Shown piece after piece: positions 1 through 13,596 of a stretch of 64,000 bases of DNA. The stretch covers positions 14,291,902 to 14,355,901 of the forward strand of contig OZ024857.1 of NCBI GenBank assembly GCA_964017155.1, read 5' to 3'. Under the pieces are notes generated by a model. The model was given only the letters and a program-made list of their open reading frames with translations, had not been told where the DNA came from and did no database searches. Positions within the stretch are counted from its first letter, which is position 1; each line of letters starts with the position of its first letter. The DNA comes from Oasisia sp. SBJ-2009 (lineage: Eukaryota; Annelida; Polychaeta; Sabellida; Siboglinidae). Both the position numbers and the translations under genes were made by a program.

Positions 1-690
1 ATGACAATTTTTACCAGTGTTAGTACATACCATAAGGTTCATTTTAAGATCGGAAGTAAGTCAGATTTGACCTCTGAGGACCGTGAGAGGTCAATGGCCT
101 CAATTACATGAGTGTTTTCTCACGATTCTGGTGCAGTTTTTCTGTTTTTGGAATCATTAGAAAGGTATGTTATGATTATGTGCTGCATTTAATTTTTAAT
201 GTGCACTGAACAAAGACTATAAGCCTAAAGTACAGTGAGATCAGTTACCTCAGACACATGTAAAATATATACCGGTACATGTAATAGAGACGCATTATTC
301 ATATAGACGCATAAATGTCAAGGTGCCTGGTTGCATCTAAGGCCTACTTCGATTGAGCTACTCGAGTTACTCGCGTAACTCTGCGCGCGCAGTAGGTACT
401 ACGCCCGTAATCCGACTGAACACCGGTGATCGTGATCACGGACATAAACCCCTGATGTAAATAAATAAAATAAAGTAATAAGTTGTTTAGTGTGTAAATT
501 GTGGCGTTCATCTTCTTGGACTTTAATTATAATTCATAGAATGTGGTGACTTTAATAGATATTTAAATGATTGTGTCATGTAATGTTTAATTAATTTATT
601 ATGCAATAGGGGCCTACGTTCCCTATTAGTTGTCACTGCTAATGACGTCAGTTACTCGAGTGGATCCTATAAAACTCTAGTCTCGCTTAA
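1..690. repeat. Dispersed repeat, copy A
   Basis: This stretch is nearly identical in order and sequence to 28235-28925, starting from the shared TTTTTACCAGTGTTAGTACA. Both copies contain a short hairpin, TGACCTCT...AGAGGTCA, and a cluster of GAGTTACTCG-like words around position 360-380 and near 650. No coding potential is seen. The copies diverge at about 685, where this one runs into the CCGT microsatellite. It is probably a non-autonomous transposable element or part of a segmental duplication. Confidence 0.8.
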
Positions 691-704
691 CCGACTGTCG
701 GTCG

Positions 705-978
705 GCTGCCGTCCGTCCGTCCGTCCGTCCGTCCGTCCGTCCGTCCGTCCGTCCGTCCGTCCGTCCGTCCGTCCGTCCGTCCGTCCGTCCGTCCGTCCGT
801 CCGTCCGTCCGTCCGTCCGTCCGTCCGTCCGTCCGTCCGTCCGTCCGTCCGTCCGTCCGTCCGTCCGTCCGTCCGTCCGTCCGTCCGTCCGTCCGTCCGT
901 CCGTCCGTCCGTCCGTCCGTCCGTCCGTCCGTCCGTCCGTCCGTCCGTCCGTCCGTCCGTCCGTCCGTCCGTCCGTCC
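705..978. repeat. (CCGT)n microsatellite
   Basis: Uninterrupted CCGT/TCCG tetranucleotide of about 270 bp. The long Thr-Asp-Gly-Arg reading frames over it are artefacts, because the array is open in every minus-strand frame. The same motif on the opposite strand forms the array at 50092-50341. Confidence 0.97.
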
Positions 979-1040
979 GGCGGCACACACTGAACAGCGA
1001 CACGGTAAAGAGTGTGGTAAATGCCGTCATGTGACACAAA

Positions 1041-1346
1041 TTGAGTCAACAGACCGGTGAGTTTATTGACGCGTTGAAGAAGAAAGTAGAGGCCGTTGGT
1101 GCTTTCAACATGTTTAAGATTAAGTCCAACAGCGTTGACTCAGTGCCCGGACCGTGTGTCGGAAAACAAACCGAGGACGACTATCAAGTTAAGGAGCTAC
1201 TTCAAGATGTGTTTGTCTACTCTGCGTTCTTAGATGAGCGACACAACGACATCGACGCGAAAGTTCGAACCAGAAACGGTACCCATGCAGTACGTATAAT
1301 GACAGTTCAGAAAAGATCATTGGCTTGCTATTACCCCAATCAATAA
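1041..1346 (+). pseudogene. Glycosyltransferase family 92-like fragment
   Basis: The 101-codon frame has no upstream ATG after the stop at 1032-1034, so it begins inside a gene or exon. Residues about 55-92 read QDVFVYSAFLDER followed by an HAVRIM segment, which matches the N-terminal part of GT92 (DUF23) proteins, where a VYSA(F/Y)xDxR motif is followed by a VRI(I/M) strand. GT92 enzymes are Golgi type II membrane glycosyltransferases, some of them adding galactose to fucose. The nucleotide-sugar site and the rest of the catalytic domain are absent, and no transmembrane anchor is visible. It may be a single exon or a retrotransposed relic. The family call rests on one motif block and is moderate. 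Confidence 0.5.
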
Positions 1347-2879
1347 ATGACATGAAAACTGAACTTAATATAATTTATATATTTACGATACCTTGAATTG
1401 ATCCACAGCTTAACATTTGCTCGTAAAACCAATATGAATTCTTAAGCTAATGCCCTCAAAAAAACTTTCAACTTTGCTACAATATTAGCTGAGATCCAGC
1501 GAAATGTACCATCTTCAGTAATGGTGGAACTTTGGAATTTGCATAATATGCCAAGGACACGCGTAGTTAATTCAGGAATGGTACCAACATGATCTTGGAC
1601 CCTGAAAACATGGGTATGGGTATATATAATAAGAAATATGTGTATAACTGGTATATGTAAATAATTAAGTAACTGGTATATCAGTGTAAGTAATTTAGAT
1701 ACGTATGTCTAACATAGTAAGACAATAACGTACACAATTATGGTATATTATAACAGAAAACATTATAATATCATTAAATACTATATCTAAATATAAATAG
1801 TAATAAATAATAATATATTAAATATGTTAAATAAATATTTTCATAAAATACTCGTAAAAGGTGCTTCCATCTAAGATGACGTGCACATTAGCATGGCGTT
1901 GAATTGGCCCGTATTACAGAGGTCGTACTTAGAGCAATAACAAATGACAATTATAATTGGGGCAGCGTTTCAAGTGGGCCAAAACAGACGCCGAAGCATT
2001 GACATTGCCATACCTCACGCACTAGACAGCATAGATCGCCGCAAAAACCAGACGTCCTCCGTTTTGGTGGCGGTAGCGATGAAGACCTCCGACATGCTCG
2101 CGACCTTCTCGCTAGGATACGCCTGATGGCTCGTGTGAGAGATAGGCGTATTCTGCTTGGTTCGAGACCACACTCGACTTCCCACAAGGCGACAGCTTAT
2201 ATGCAAACTATCTTTCTGCAGCACTGCCCGCTGTACGACAAAATAACCATCCATTTCCTCAGTGAGACCAGTGATGACGGCGCCACGCCAAAAGGAAATA
2301 AGTAGTGAATGTCGAATAATACGCTAGGCACCCTGCTCTGCAGAACAAAAGTCGTATCTTGCAACCGATAATCGACTGTTAATGTAGCACAAGCCGGATA
2401 ATGCTATTAAAAATACCTGATAATAATGTTATAATAAGTGCTCGATTATGTAATACAATCAACCGATAATGTAATACACTTCCTGCCTGATACTGTAATG
2501 TTTGACATATAGTGTAATAACGTGCTCCTGCTCAATAATGTAATAAATACTGTTGCATGTTCACTTTTGATTCCACTCATGTAATACTGTAAGGAATGTA
2601 CCATCATTAATACGATAATATGTCTACACAACTGGGTATCACTTGTCTTCATTACAGCAGCATCATCATTATCATCATGGGTATTCATTTTAGACAATTA
2701 TTGTCTTTTATTTAATTTATTTTTTACAATTATTGTGTATTATTAAAATGCCATTGGCTTTGCTATTATGATATACAAGCTACGATGCATGGGCTCCTAA
2801 ACTTTGGAATAATTGTGTGAAGCTAACATGCTTTCTAAGTAGCTATATTAGTATTTATTAAAATATACGTTCTTCTATA
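1347..2879. other. AT-rich non-coding stretch
   Basis: I see no gene or recognisable repeat. The short frames near 1944-2254 lie in a slightly more GC-rich patch on both strands and have no family resemblance. Confidence 0.6.
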
Positions 2880-3170
2880 TCGCAGTATCCAATCCTCCGG
2901 ATTGCTCAAAGCGCTTTACACTTACTCCCCCGCAGATCTGTTCAATATCGGCTTCTCTGAGAACAACCCAGCGATGCTGCAATTAATGTGCGAAGAATGT
3001 CTGTACAACGATATCCACCAGATGCTCATTCATACAGCTAAGTGAACTGGAGCAATGCAGAGTGAAAACACAAATGGTTTTACACGGCAGCACATAATTC
3101 AAATCAGGTTCTCTTAGTCGAGAGTCTGAAGTTGTAGCCACCGCGCCACTACGCTACTATATTACTGTTA
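2880..3170. repeat. SINE-like dispersed sequence
   Basis: The segment contains CAAAGCGCTTTACA and, towards its end, TCTCTTAGTCGAGAGTC followed by CACCGCGCCACTACGCTAC. The last part resembles the pseudo-tRNA style of low-copy marine repeats. No second copy is visible in this window, so the call is tentative. Confidence 0.3.
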
Positions 3171-3194
3171 CCAATAATTTAAAAGAAAAACAGA

Positions 3195-3345
3195 AGTAAA
3201 ACTTAAACAAATATATATAGCTTACCACCTCTCTTGAATTTCTTGAGAAACTCAGCATTCCAGACAAAATCTCACAGTTATGGGTAGTTATTAACTATAT
3301 GCAGTTGGACGTTTCTGGAGAAGCCATAAGGGGAATAACAACACC
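3195..3345 (-). repeat. Dispersed repeat fragment, related to 13345-13530 and 32200-32400
   Basis: The reverse complement contains the block running from the TCTCCAGAAAC region through AATAACTACCCATAA to GGAATGC(C/T)GAG and a TTATTGGTAAC end. The same block is found in plus orientation at about 13365-13530 and 32230-32365. It is non-coding. Confidence 0.75.
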
Positions 3346-3564
3346 TAATTCTTGAATTCGTATCATAGAACATGCTTTTATATATTTCCATATCCACAAT
3401 GCCGAAAAAAAACCGAATTAGAAATTCCACACTTTATGCAATGCCAGTGGACTTTTTCGAATATGCGTGTTTTTACCGCGCTTTCTAGATGCCCAGTTGT
3501 GATGTCAGACAAGACATGCGGTGCATGCGATTGCTACCCAGCCTTTTCTTGTCTTGTTTAAAGT

Positions 3565-3962
3565 GAAAAAAGGCACCAGTTTGGTGTTATGCACCTAAAA
3601 GAGTTTACACAAGCTAATCATTTGCATCTACAATCAAATTGTTCACATTAGTGGTTTCCTCAGAAAGTGGTATTAAAGTGGGAAAATCTAGCTAAATCAC
3701 CGACACCATGAACGGGCCCTACTTGGTTCTTGCAACCAATCACAACCCAGCTTCTATCTGCACTTTGGAAAAGTAATACAGAGAGCCAAGCGGTTCGCTA
3801 AAAGTGCCTTAATTACGTCGGTTTACAACAAAACGGTTCCTCATACGCTTGTAGCAACAGTACAGTGAAAGACAGTATCAGTAAGCTGTCTTTTTGTTAC
3901 CCTTTGAATTGACCAGAACTGAAACAGTGGTCCAGTCGATTCGTTGGGACAGTCACAGACAC
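3565..3962. repeat. Dispersed repeat, duplicated at 6575-7012
   Basis: Shared landmarks in the same order in both copies are GGTGTTATGCACCTAAA, TTTCCTCAGAAAGTGGT, CCATGAACGGGCCC, GAGCCAAGCGGTTCGC and GTGAAAGACAGTATCAG. The second copy runs on into a (CACT)n array. This one runs into the fold-back element. The short frames in it are not genes. Confidence 0.85.
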
Positions 3963-3992
3963 AGCGCGGATGCCAGGCGACCGGATTGGATT

Positions 3993-5467
3993 GACCTAAC
4001 TATGAAAACGACCGCCAGCAGCCGCCAAACTTCTCCTCACTTGTCTTACATACATATACATACACTACGTTATAAAATCAGTTGCATTCCTCTAACGAAG
4101 AAAATCCATAAAACAAACACGCAGATGTCGACGGCAATTTCGTCTGCCGCTGCCCGGTACCGTAAAATCGCTAAAATAAGTTAGCCTTACACAAAATGCC
4201 ATTAGATGGCACGTTTGTGCGCGCGAATATTTATAAACTTTACTTACTCCATTCGCACGCGCAAAATAGTTTAATTAATTGTAAATAATATAGTAATAAT
4301 TAATTATTATCATCACTATGATTTGCAGGAATTATAAGTTTTATTATAATATAATAATCTTTTATTTACGCCACATCCATAATTGGTTATGGCGCTTCAC
4401 AAAATACTGCTATTTAAAATACAATAAGAAGAATACTACCCACACATAATATTTCAAAATAAATAATGAATATGTAGGTGTCTATATAATTAAATAAGTG
4501 ACCTATCAGTATTAAAAAGAACCCATACAAATTCCATAACAACAATAGTGATAAATTAAGGTAAAGGTAATAAATAATTTAAATTGTAAAATAATTACGA
4601 CGTAACTATAATTTCCATTCAGCACATACACATATTATGCATAAGAAATTATTATTGAAGGTATATATTTTTCTACTTATGAATTATATTTCCACCACCA
4701 GTAACGACATGACACTGTATTAATTATCGGGACAATAAATCACTGAAATTTAAACAGAATATGAATATAATATGGGAAATACATGGTGGTTTTGGTGCAG
4801 TTAAAAATTATAATATGATATGTTATTATTTAGTTATTATTGTTAAAAAACATCGTTTATATAATAATAGCTTGCAGTACACGCGGGATGTTTATAGAAA
4901 TATTCTTAAAATAAACAATGTGACATCATCGAACAACACGTAATTTCCATACCTCTTTTATGACTACCTGGGTAATAGACACTGTTTTTTAAATAGTATC
5001 TGTGGGTAGCATCTATTTTAATAACATTATATTGTGAAGTGCCACAAACAAACATGGATTTGGCGCTATATGAAATAAAATATTATAATTATATTATAAG
5101 AAAACTTAACATTTTCTGAAGATCTTGGTAATGATAATAATTAATTATTACTATATTACTTGATTAATTAAACTATTTCGCGCGTACGAATGCAGTAAAT
5201 AAAGTTTATAAATATTCGCGCGCACCACCGCGCCGCCTAACGTTATTTTGTGTAAAGCTAACTTTTATAGCGATGTTACGGTAACCGCAGTCTCCGAGGT
5301 CGAAGAGCCTGAGTTGCCGTTGGGATCTGCAATCGAGTTGCTTTTGTGAATTTTCTTCGTTAGAGGAATGCAAGTGATTATATTTTATAACATAGTGTAT
5401 GTATATGTATTTAAGACAAGTGAGGTGAAGTTTGGCGGCTGCTGGCGGTCGTTTTCATAGTTAGGTC
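3993..5467. mobile_element. Fold-back (long inverted repeat) element, about 1.5 kb
   Basis: The left arm starts GACCTAACTATGAAAACGAC and the right arm ends in its reverse complement. Matching landmarks are paired from both ends inward: CCGCCAGCAGCCGCC, CATTCCTCTAACGAAG, CGCGCGAATATTTATAAACTTTA, TTAATTA-rich blocks, and GGCGC(T/A)...CACTTCACA. The arms are about 500-700 bp and the centre near 4740 is AT-rich and non-coding. The pattern fits a palindromic MITE or fold-back transposon. The short frames at 3894-4184, 4761-4943 and 5385-5740 lie in the arms or centre and are not supported as genes. Confidence 0.85.
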
Positions 5468-5958
5468 GGACAGTACATGTCATCGTTGACAGCAGTCGAT
5501 GCCGTCTCTGGACCAGACTGGTTGTTTCTCTTCTCGTCATTTCAATTTCCATTGGGTCTTCACCACCACGGACATCTGGTCTGACTGACAGCACATGCCT
5601 TTGCCTTTGTGGTTGAAATCTATATCCAGCCAATTCTGAATCCGTGCTATTTTTGTCAGACGAAGAATCAGAAAATCATCCGTATTATTTACGCTTTTTT
5701 GTGAGCGCAAAGTCACAGCGCCACCCGACGGAGTTGCCAAGAAGTAGTACGACAGCCTATCAGTGGCGGGTCCTCCGATACGTCACTGTTTTTCTAAAAT
5801 GGAGTTATCCATAGACTTTCTATTCTATGTGTTCTAAATTTTTGTTCTGCTAAACCGCTCACGTTAAAAATGTGATTGAGGTTGGAAAGTGTTAGTTTTT
5901 CTTAGCTCTATTAGGCCCATATCACCAAACCCTAGCCATTTTTCCCCTTTAAGTACTG
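5468..5958. other. No recognised feature
   Basis: Apart from the flank of the fold-back element I see no gene or repeat in this stretch. Confidence 0.4.
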
Positions 5959-5959
5959 G

Positions 5960-6520
5960 CTAACACTCTGGTGGAGTCACACTGAACAAACGGTCATGGT
6001 TCGTTGCGCAACTGCGCATGCTTCTGAGCAACAAGTCGTGCACCAAAGCATGTCCATCTACATCTGGTAGGGAATTCCAATATTTAACTGTTCGGGGGAA
6101 ATACGAAAGATTAAAATAGTTCTTACCGGTGTGAATTGTATTGAATGCTTTATTATTTAGATGCCTTGATAGGCGTTGTATAGGCTGGATGAGGTTTGTC
6201 ACAGGTAAGGGTGGGTGTCCATATATTGTGTTACATCGCCTAGACTGAGTATAATTAAAATGTTTTGCATTTCTTGCATGAGTTAGTCTAATCACAAATC
6301 AATTCTTGGGGCTAAAGGGTATTTGTTAGTCATGTTTTCAATATACATTTTGTACGTTAATTCATCTATGTCTTTCTGTAGTTCGTGTGGGTCTGATTAA
6401 TTTTTCTGTATAAGACATATACAGTCATCTGCAAAGAGGCGGACTATTGAGTTGATATTGTTTGGTAAGTCACTTATGTAAATAAGGTAGAGAGCCGATC
6501 GTTATTCTTCTTTGAATCTT
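5960..6520 (-). pseudogene. Jockey-like LINE reverse transcriptase, 3' relic
   Basis: Reading the minus strand from about 6500, a segment gives LYLIYISDLPNNINSIVRLF then ADD, the strand and catalytic box C of a reverse transcriptase. It continues to ELTYKMYIENM, and at 6295-5960 comes the C-terminal region with PIQRLSRHLNNKAFNTIH and YWNSLPDV. A stop codon inside the ADD-linker and frame changes show decay. The same C-terminal block recurs at 23569-24070 and about 32950-33050. The 3' untranslated end, containing TGACTCCACCAGAGTGTTAGCCAGTA, matches 27460-27510. Confidence 0.8.
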
Positions 6521-6574
6521 ATGTGTGGAATAGTTTGTGTTACTGAAATACAATGACATAGCGCTTTGTGTTAA

Positions 6575-7012
6575 AGGGAAAAATAAGGCAATGGTTTGGT
6601 GTTATGCACCTAAACAAGTTTACACAAACTAACCATTTTTACAAACAATTTTGTCGCATTAATTAGTAGTTTCCTCAGAAAGTGGTGTTAAAGTGGGTAA
6701 ATCTAGCTAAATCACCGACTCCATGAACGGGCCCATCTTGGTCCATGCAACCAATCAAAACCCAGCACTTTGGGAAAGTAATACGTCACAGTGTCGTCTG
6801 CTGGTTCAGCTGTCATAACAGAGAGCCAAGCGGTTCGCTAAAAGTGCCTTACGTCGGTTTACAACGAAATCGCGACATCAATATGCCACACTGTTCCTCA
6901 TACGCTTATAGTAATAGTACAGTGAAAGACAGTATCAGTAAGATGTCTTCTTGTTAACCTTTGAATCGAGCAGAACTGAAACAGTGGTTCGGTGGATTCG
7001 TTTGGACAGTCA
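6575..7012. repeat. Second copy of the 3565-3962 repeat
   Basis: It is in the same orientation as the first copy and slightly longer, and ends directly at the (CACT)n array. Confidence 0.85.
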
Positions 7013-7218
7013 CACTCACTCACTCACTCACTCACTCACTCACTCACTCACTCACTCACTCACTCACTCACTCACTCACTCACTCACTCACTCACTCACA
7101 CACTCACTCACACACTCACTCACTCACTCACACACTCACTCACTCACTCACTCACACACTCACTCACTCACACACTCACTCACTCACTCACTCACACACT
7201 CACTCACTCAATCACTCA
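7012..7218. repeat. (CACT)n microsatellite
   Basis: CACT repeats with CACACT variants. The Thr-His-Ser-Leu frames over it are artefacts. The array and its downstream flank are paralogous to 30475-30850. Confidence 0.95.
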
Positions 7219-7939
7219 AAACAAATCGGGGACTTATATCTGGATAGGTCGGACGTCATCCGGATTGTTACGCTGAAGAACATTATCAGCAATATACTCT
7301 ATTTTAGTCGTACGTTCGCAAAGACTGCACATACCAATCACCAGACGATGTGGTGTACGAGAAGGATATACTCATTATTGAATATACTTTATTTAATTTG
7401 GTGAAACGTATTCACACAATAATGCTTTGCCAGGTTTGTTCCCTGGATCACGTTAAAATTGCAATCCTATCCACAGGTAATCCTCTTTGCTTCTCGTTAG
7501 TTCCGCTGAGGAAAAAGTCGCGTTTCGACATGAAAAAGACGTCCACAATATCTTCTGCACTTCACACAGTGAACGACGTGAATGACACGATATCTAATAT
7601 CATGTGTATTGCATTACTCATTCTTTAATCTCATTGCAGAAAAGATCAGGTATCGCAATATAACAAATTGGTTAGTTACATACGAACCTAATGGACCATT
7701 GTGTCTGCTTCTGCTCAAGTCATTCACCCATTGTCTGAATTCATATTACATACGTATCTATGTGCGTGCGTACTTACATACATACATGTAAACATGCATG
7801 CATATATACATGCATACATGCATATCGGCATAAAATGCATACATGTATACACGCGTACATGCCCACACAAGTACGCACGAACGTACGTATATACGATCAC
7901 ATATACACAAGACCGCACATACACACAAACACACGAAAT

Positions 7940-7941
<2 letters not shown>

Positions 7942-8027
<86 letters not shown>

Positions 8028-8144
8028 CAAGCACACACAAACACATATCCACACATGTACACATGCACACACATATACACATATACACAAATATATATAT
8101 ATATATATATATACATGCACACAAATATATATATATACATACAC

Positions 8145-8208
<64 letters not shown>
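7942..8208. repeat. (CA)n and (TA)n compound microsatellite
   Basis: A (CA)n run at 7942-8022 is followed by mixed CACATA and then (TA)n at 8089-8208. All frames across it are low-complexity artefacts. Confidence 0.97.
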
Positions 8209-8213
<5 letters not shown>

Positions 8214-8535
8214 ACACACACAAAGTGAACGAAACATCGAATAAAATAAAGGTGTTGTAATAAAGGTGTTGTAAAAAGACTGTCATCTTTGCCAAAGATC
8301 AACTTTCAATATTAATTATAAATACAATGGTAGGCCAGTGTCGATATCAAAGCGTCATGGACAGAGACGAACAAAAACATTACAAATGAGGACTCATTTG
8401 GATGAAACCGACCTCCGATTAAACGTTGAACAGGAAACGTGTTGTGTTACGTGATCGCCAGGCGAACTCACAGCAACACATTTATTAGAAACATGAACTA
8501 GCAGTTGTCAACCTGGTATATAGTGTATTAATAAT

Positions 8536-8772
8536 TTAAATATACATGAAAAATGCCTTGTCGGAAAAGAGATTATAACTCATTAACACCTGTTTATACA
8601 AAACGACTTTCTCTCGGTCGTTTAAGTCACCGCGGTCTAGAATGAATCTCATTTCGTCGTCGATGCGTCGCATATTATTTCGAATAGGATTGGCAGAAAG
8701 TGGTTGCGAAGGACTCCAAGATACGGGGATCAACCAACGCCATTTTCTTTGCGTATTCCATAGCGGAATCAA
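8536..8772 (-). pseudogene. Maverick/Polinton-like element ORF fragment (downstream ORF)
   Basis: The 78-codon frame contains the segment NNMRRIDDEMRFILDRGDLN followed by DREKVVLYKQVL. This is characteristic of a small uncharacterised ORF found beside a core-protein-like ORF in Maverick/Polinton (adintovirus-like) elements of marine animals. It lies 105 bp downstream of the partner fragment at 8878-9102 on the same strand, which is the usual order. No capsid, polymerase or integrase sequence is nearby, so this is a short remnant. The family call comes from recalled motif resemblance and needs a profile search. Confidence 0.45.
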
Positions 8773-8877
8773 CTGAGCGGAATCGACTAAAGCAAGCTAA
8801 CAGCCAATGGAACAAGAAGTGACATGGATAGCGGAGCTAGCAGGGCCCCAACGAAACCACCTTTCTATAGAATACGT

Positions 8878-9102
8878 TTACTCTCGTGTAAAGCAGACTT
8901 CCTTTGTACCAAAACTCGCAGGTCCTCTTCTCTTCTGACTTTTCTTCAGTGGTACGTTCCCTTTTAAGATGTTGTGAACCCACTCACACAAACTTCGGAC
9001 CAGATTCTCATTTCCCTTCTCGGTGATGGTCATAGCTAAACCATGTTCAGCCTTAGCAAGGATACAAAGGCACAATGCGTTTCTCTTCAGTCTGGCCAAC
9101 AT
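8878..9102 (-). pseudogene. Maverick/Polinton-like element ORF fragment (core-protein-like)
   Basis: A 74-codon frame whose centre reads LVRSLCEWVHNILKGNVPLK followed by a basic KSQKRR stretch. A cysteine-containing helix, a GNV-x-L turn and a basic tail typify a small core-like ORF of Maverick/Polinton or adintovirus-like elements. The usual hydrophobic glycine-rich C-terminus is not seen, so the copy is truncated. It is adjacent to and in line with the 8536-8772 fragment. Both sit in a block absent from the paralogous segment at 30.9 kb. Confidence 0.45.
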
Positions 9103-9439
9103 ATCGAATGATGGATGTGACTACGACATGTTTCTATTTATATCTTGGGAATGTAAGCGTCCTGGCTCATTCCCGAGTCAGGTAGGATATTACTGCACAT
9201 GCACAAGTGTTCCTGTGTGGATTGTTTCAAGTCGACGAATTGCCTCGGTTAACCAGACTCCGTGAGGTGGCAGCACTTTAAAGCCCCTCAACTTCGCCTG
9301 GGGAAAATGTGGGACTGCATTTTCGAACATCCTGGCGGCGTTACCCCAGATTAGGGTAGAGACGCTCAGGCCAACTATGAAATAAAAATTAAAATAACGA
9401 TATACTTTTACAAGATAATAATAGCATATCAAATGTATT

Positions 9440-9770
9440 CAACATTGAACTTATATTAACACAAAAGTAAGTAAAAATTCAAATATACAGTTGTTTATAA
9501 AATAAGAATTACGGTAGGATTAACCAGTATCCGTGAGGTGGCAGCATTGTCTAACCCCACACGGATAGCATACAAATTAAATAAGGATACCTGTTTTAAT
9601 CAAATAATGCTGTATTATAAAAACTATTCAAATTAAACTTATATTAACACAAAATAAATAGAAATACAAATTTGAAGTTGTTTATAAAATATATATTACG
9701 GCAGTGTCCGTGAGGTGGTAGCAGTGTGGATCACGCGGATAAATAAACAAAAGCCGCCAAGGCCAAGCCC
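9440..9770. repeat. Tandem repeat, about 188 bp unit
   Basis: Two consecutive units share ACTTATATTAACACAAAA, AGTTGTTTATAAAATA and CCGTGAGGTGG(C/T)AGCA in the same order. A third CCGTGAGGTGGCAGCA lies at about 9260. One complete unit recurs at 30960-31080. Confidence 0.75.
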
Positions 9771-10099
9771 AAGGTAAAAGCAGAGAAGTTCTAACAGAGA
9801 AGTGACGAACGACTGCAAAATTACGCATCAAATATATCACAACATATATTTTGCCTGAAAACAGTACACTTTACAGAGTTCGTTTATTAAACTGAGAACA
9901 ACCACAACCAACACATGGTTGAACACATACTGTAATATGATTAGGTTTAGTGATAGTAACAGTTATTTGCCAGTTACACAAGCCTAAATATAATATAATC
10001 TCACTGTCTCCTCCGATAGTGCCCACTTCAAAGTGGGCACGAACGGATTGTGGCCACTAACGATAGTTACATACAGGGGCGATCCGGTTTTAAAAGTGA

Positions 10100-10145
10100 G
10101 GGGGGGGGGGGACGGGGACCAATGTATATACACATACATGTATGC

Positions 10146-10228
<83 letters not shown>
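10100..10228. repeat. G-run and (AT)n microsatellite
   Basis: An uninterrupted G run near 10100 is followed by an (AT)n array at about 10148-10227. Confidence 0.95.
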
Positions 10229-10229
<1 letters not shown>

Positions 10230-10479
10230 AGTATTTTTTTAAATATAAAACATAATTCATTGTTGGTCTGGTGCTAATTCTAAACTAAAAAGCCTTTATG
10301 TTATGCTATTTAGAATAGTTATATTAATATAATAATAATATATTATGTGCTTGATAGCTATATATCAATACAAGGGTGTAAAATGACAGAGCCCGGCATG
10401 ATCAATATTTACTGGACTTAGATCAAGTTGCGGGCTGCTGCCAACCAAGCAATTTATTTTATTATTAATTTACTACTAG

Positions 10480-10640
10480 ACCGATGTAGGGTTTTTAAGA
10501 GAGGGGATTGATCAGTCTCGCTATATATGCCTATAAATTTGTTTTATGAACTGAAAAACTATGAGGACATTTTCTATGCTGACCTCCTCAGGCCGTGGGG
10601 TGGTCAGCGTCCACCACTGATCGAAGCCCATGCTGTGGCC
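10480..10640. repeat. Diverged copy of the GTCCCC-rich repeat seen at 11200-11330
   Basis: The order TTTTAAGAGAG, GGCTATATATGCC-like, TGAACTGAAAAA, CTATGCTG then a CCTC/CCCC palindromic patch parallels 11195-11330 and 12215-12350. It is non-coding. Confidence 0.55.
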
Positions 10641-11040
10641 TGTGTAGAACTTTCCAATCCAACATTTTGGCAAAGAAATTTGTCATCACTCAAATGGGAA
10701 TGTTACACAAAATGCAGGAATCCGCCACTTCTGTCGTAGGCGATAAACATCAAGCAGGCGAGGGGTGAAAGTGCAACACAAATTTCATCACTTAAAATGT
10801 GCTTGATGGTCTTAGCCTATTAATAATATCAACACAAAGTTGATAGAGCCTGGCAGCGGCGTACATTTTTCCGGTTGTTATAAACTTTCCGATTGGCCTT
10901 TCTGCATATGCGCAACAAATTTAAACTCATCAGTGTGCAGCGAAATAACAAAGCATTTTTGGTATAAATGCCACCGGCTGTTCGATAACTCTCCTGTGAT
11001 GACTACTTTGAAGAGTTGTCTAAAATTTCGTTCAAAACAT

Positions 11041-13049
<2,009 letters not shown>

Positions 13050-13344
13050 ATATGATGTAAACAAATGTACTAATAGGCCTATCTAGTGTCTGAAATAGTG
13101 AGAAATAGTGAGAAAAGATGTTGTTGCTACGTGCACTATTGCAAGTTTACGTGCTTCAGTGTTTATGAAGTGCTTCAAGTGCAATTTCAATAACGTATGA
13201 ATAATTGAACATATCATTTGTACTGCAGTTTCATCTGGCAGTCTGCTAACACGGCACATTCGTCCGCTAGAGGCGCTACTGTCTCAAAATTCAAAATGGA
13301 ACTGCCGAAGTGACCCTTCTCTGTTAGATCTTCTCTGCTAGAAA

Positions 13345-13560
13345 CCAACTGGATTCATCCAATTAAGGCTTCTCCAGAAACTTCCAACTGCATATAATTA
13401 ATAACTACCCATAATCTATGAAATTTTGTCTGGAATGCCGAGTTTCACAAGAAATTCAAGAGGTAGGCGGTAGGCGATAAATTTATACAGTTTTCTGTGT
13501 TTTTTTTATTATTGGTAACGCCAAATTTGAAAAACAGCGTGGAATGTTTTTAATTTTATT
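13345..13560. repeat. Dispersed repeat, copy of 32205-32400
   Basis: It matches 32205-32400 through AACCAACTGGAT, AATTAAGGCTTCTCC, AATAACTACCCATAATC and GAAAAACAGCGTGGA. It is the sequence flanking the MITE on its right. Confidence 0.85.
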
Positions 13561-13596
13561 CAATTAAGCACCGATGTAACGGGCAATTTTGTAAGA

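Larger units (their letters stand above)
7219..10050. repeat. Segmental duplication, copy 1 (with 30611-31680)
   Basis: 7219-7650 matches 30611-30930, including TCGCGTTTCGACATGAAAA. 9580-10050 matches 30935-31680, including AACCTAATCATATTACAG on the reverse strand and the TAGTGCCCACTTCAAAGTGG end. Relative to copy 2, this copy has about 1.9 kb extra (roughly 7651-9580), which contains microsatellites and the virus-like fragment. Copy 2 has its own extra 340 bp near 31105-31440. Confidence 0.8.

Noticed and set aside
53..100. TGACCTCT...AGAGGTCA as a nuclear-receptor element
   Set aside because: The half-sites are everted with a long spacer, which is not a usual receptor arrangement; it is better read as a small hairpin of the repeat.
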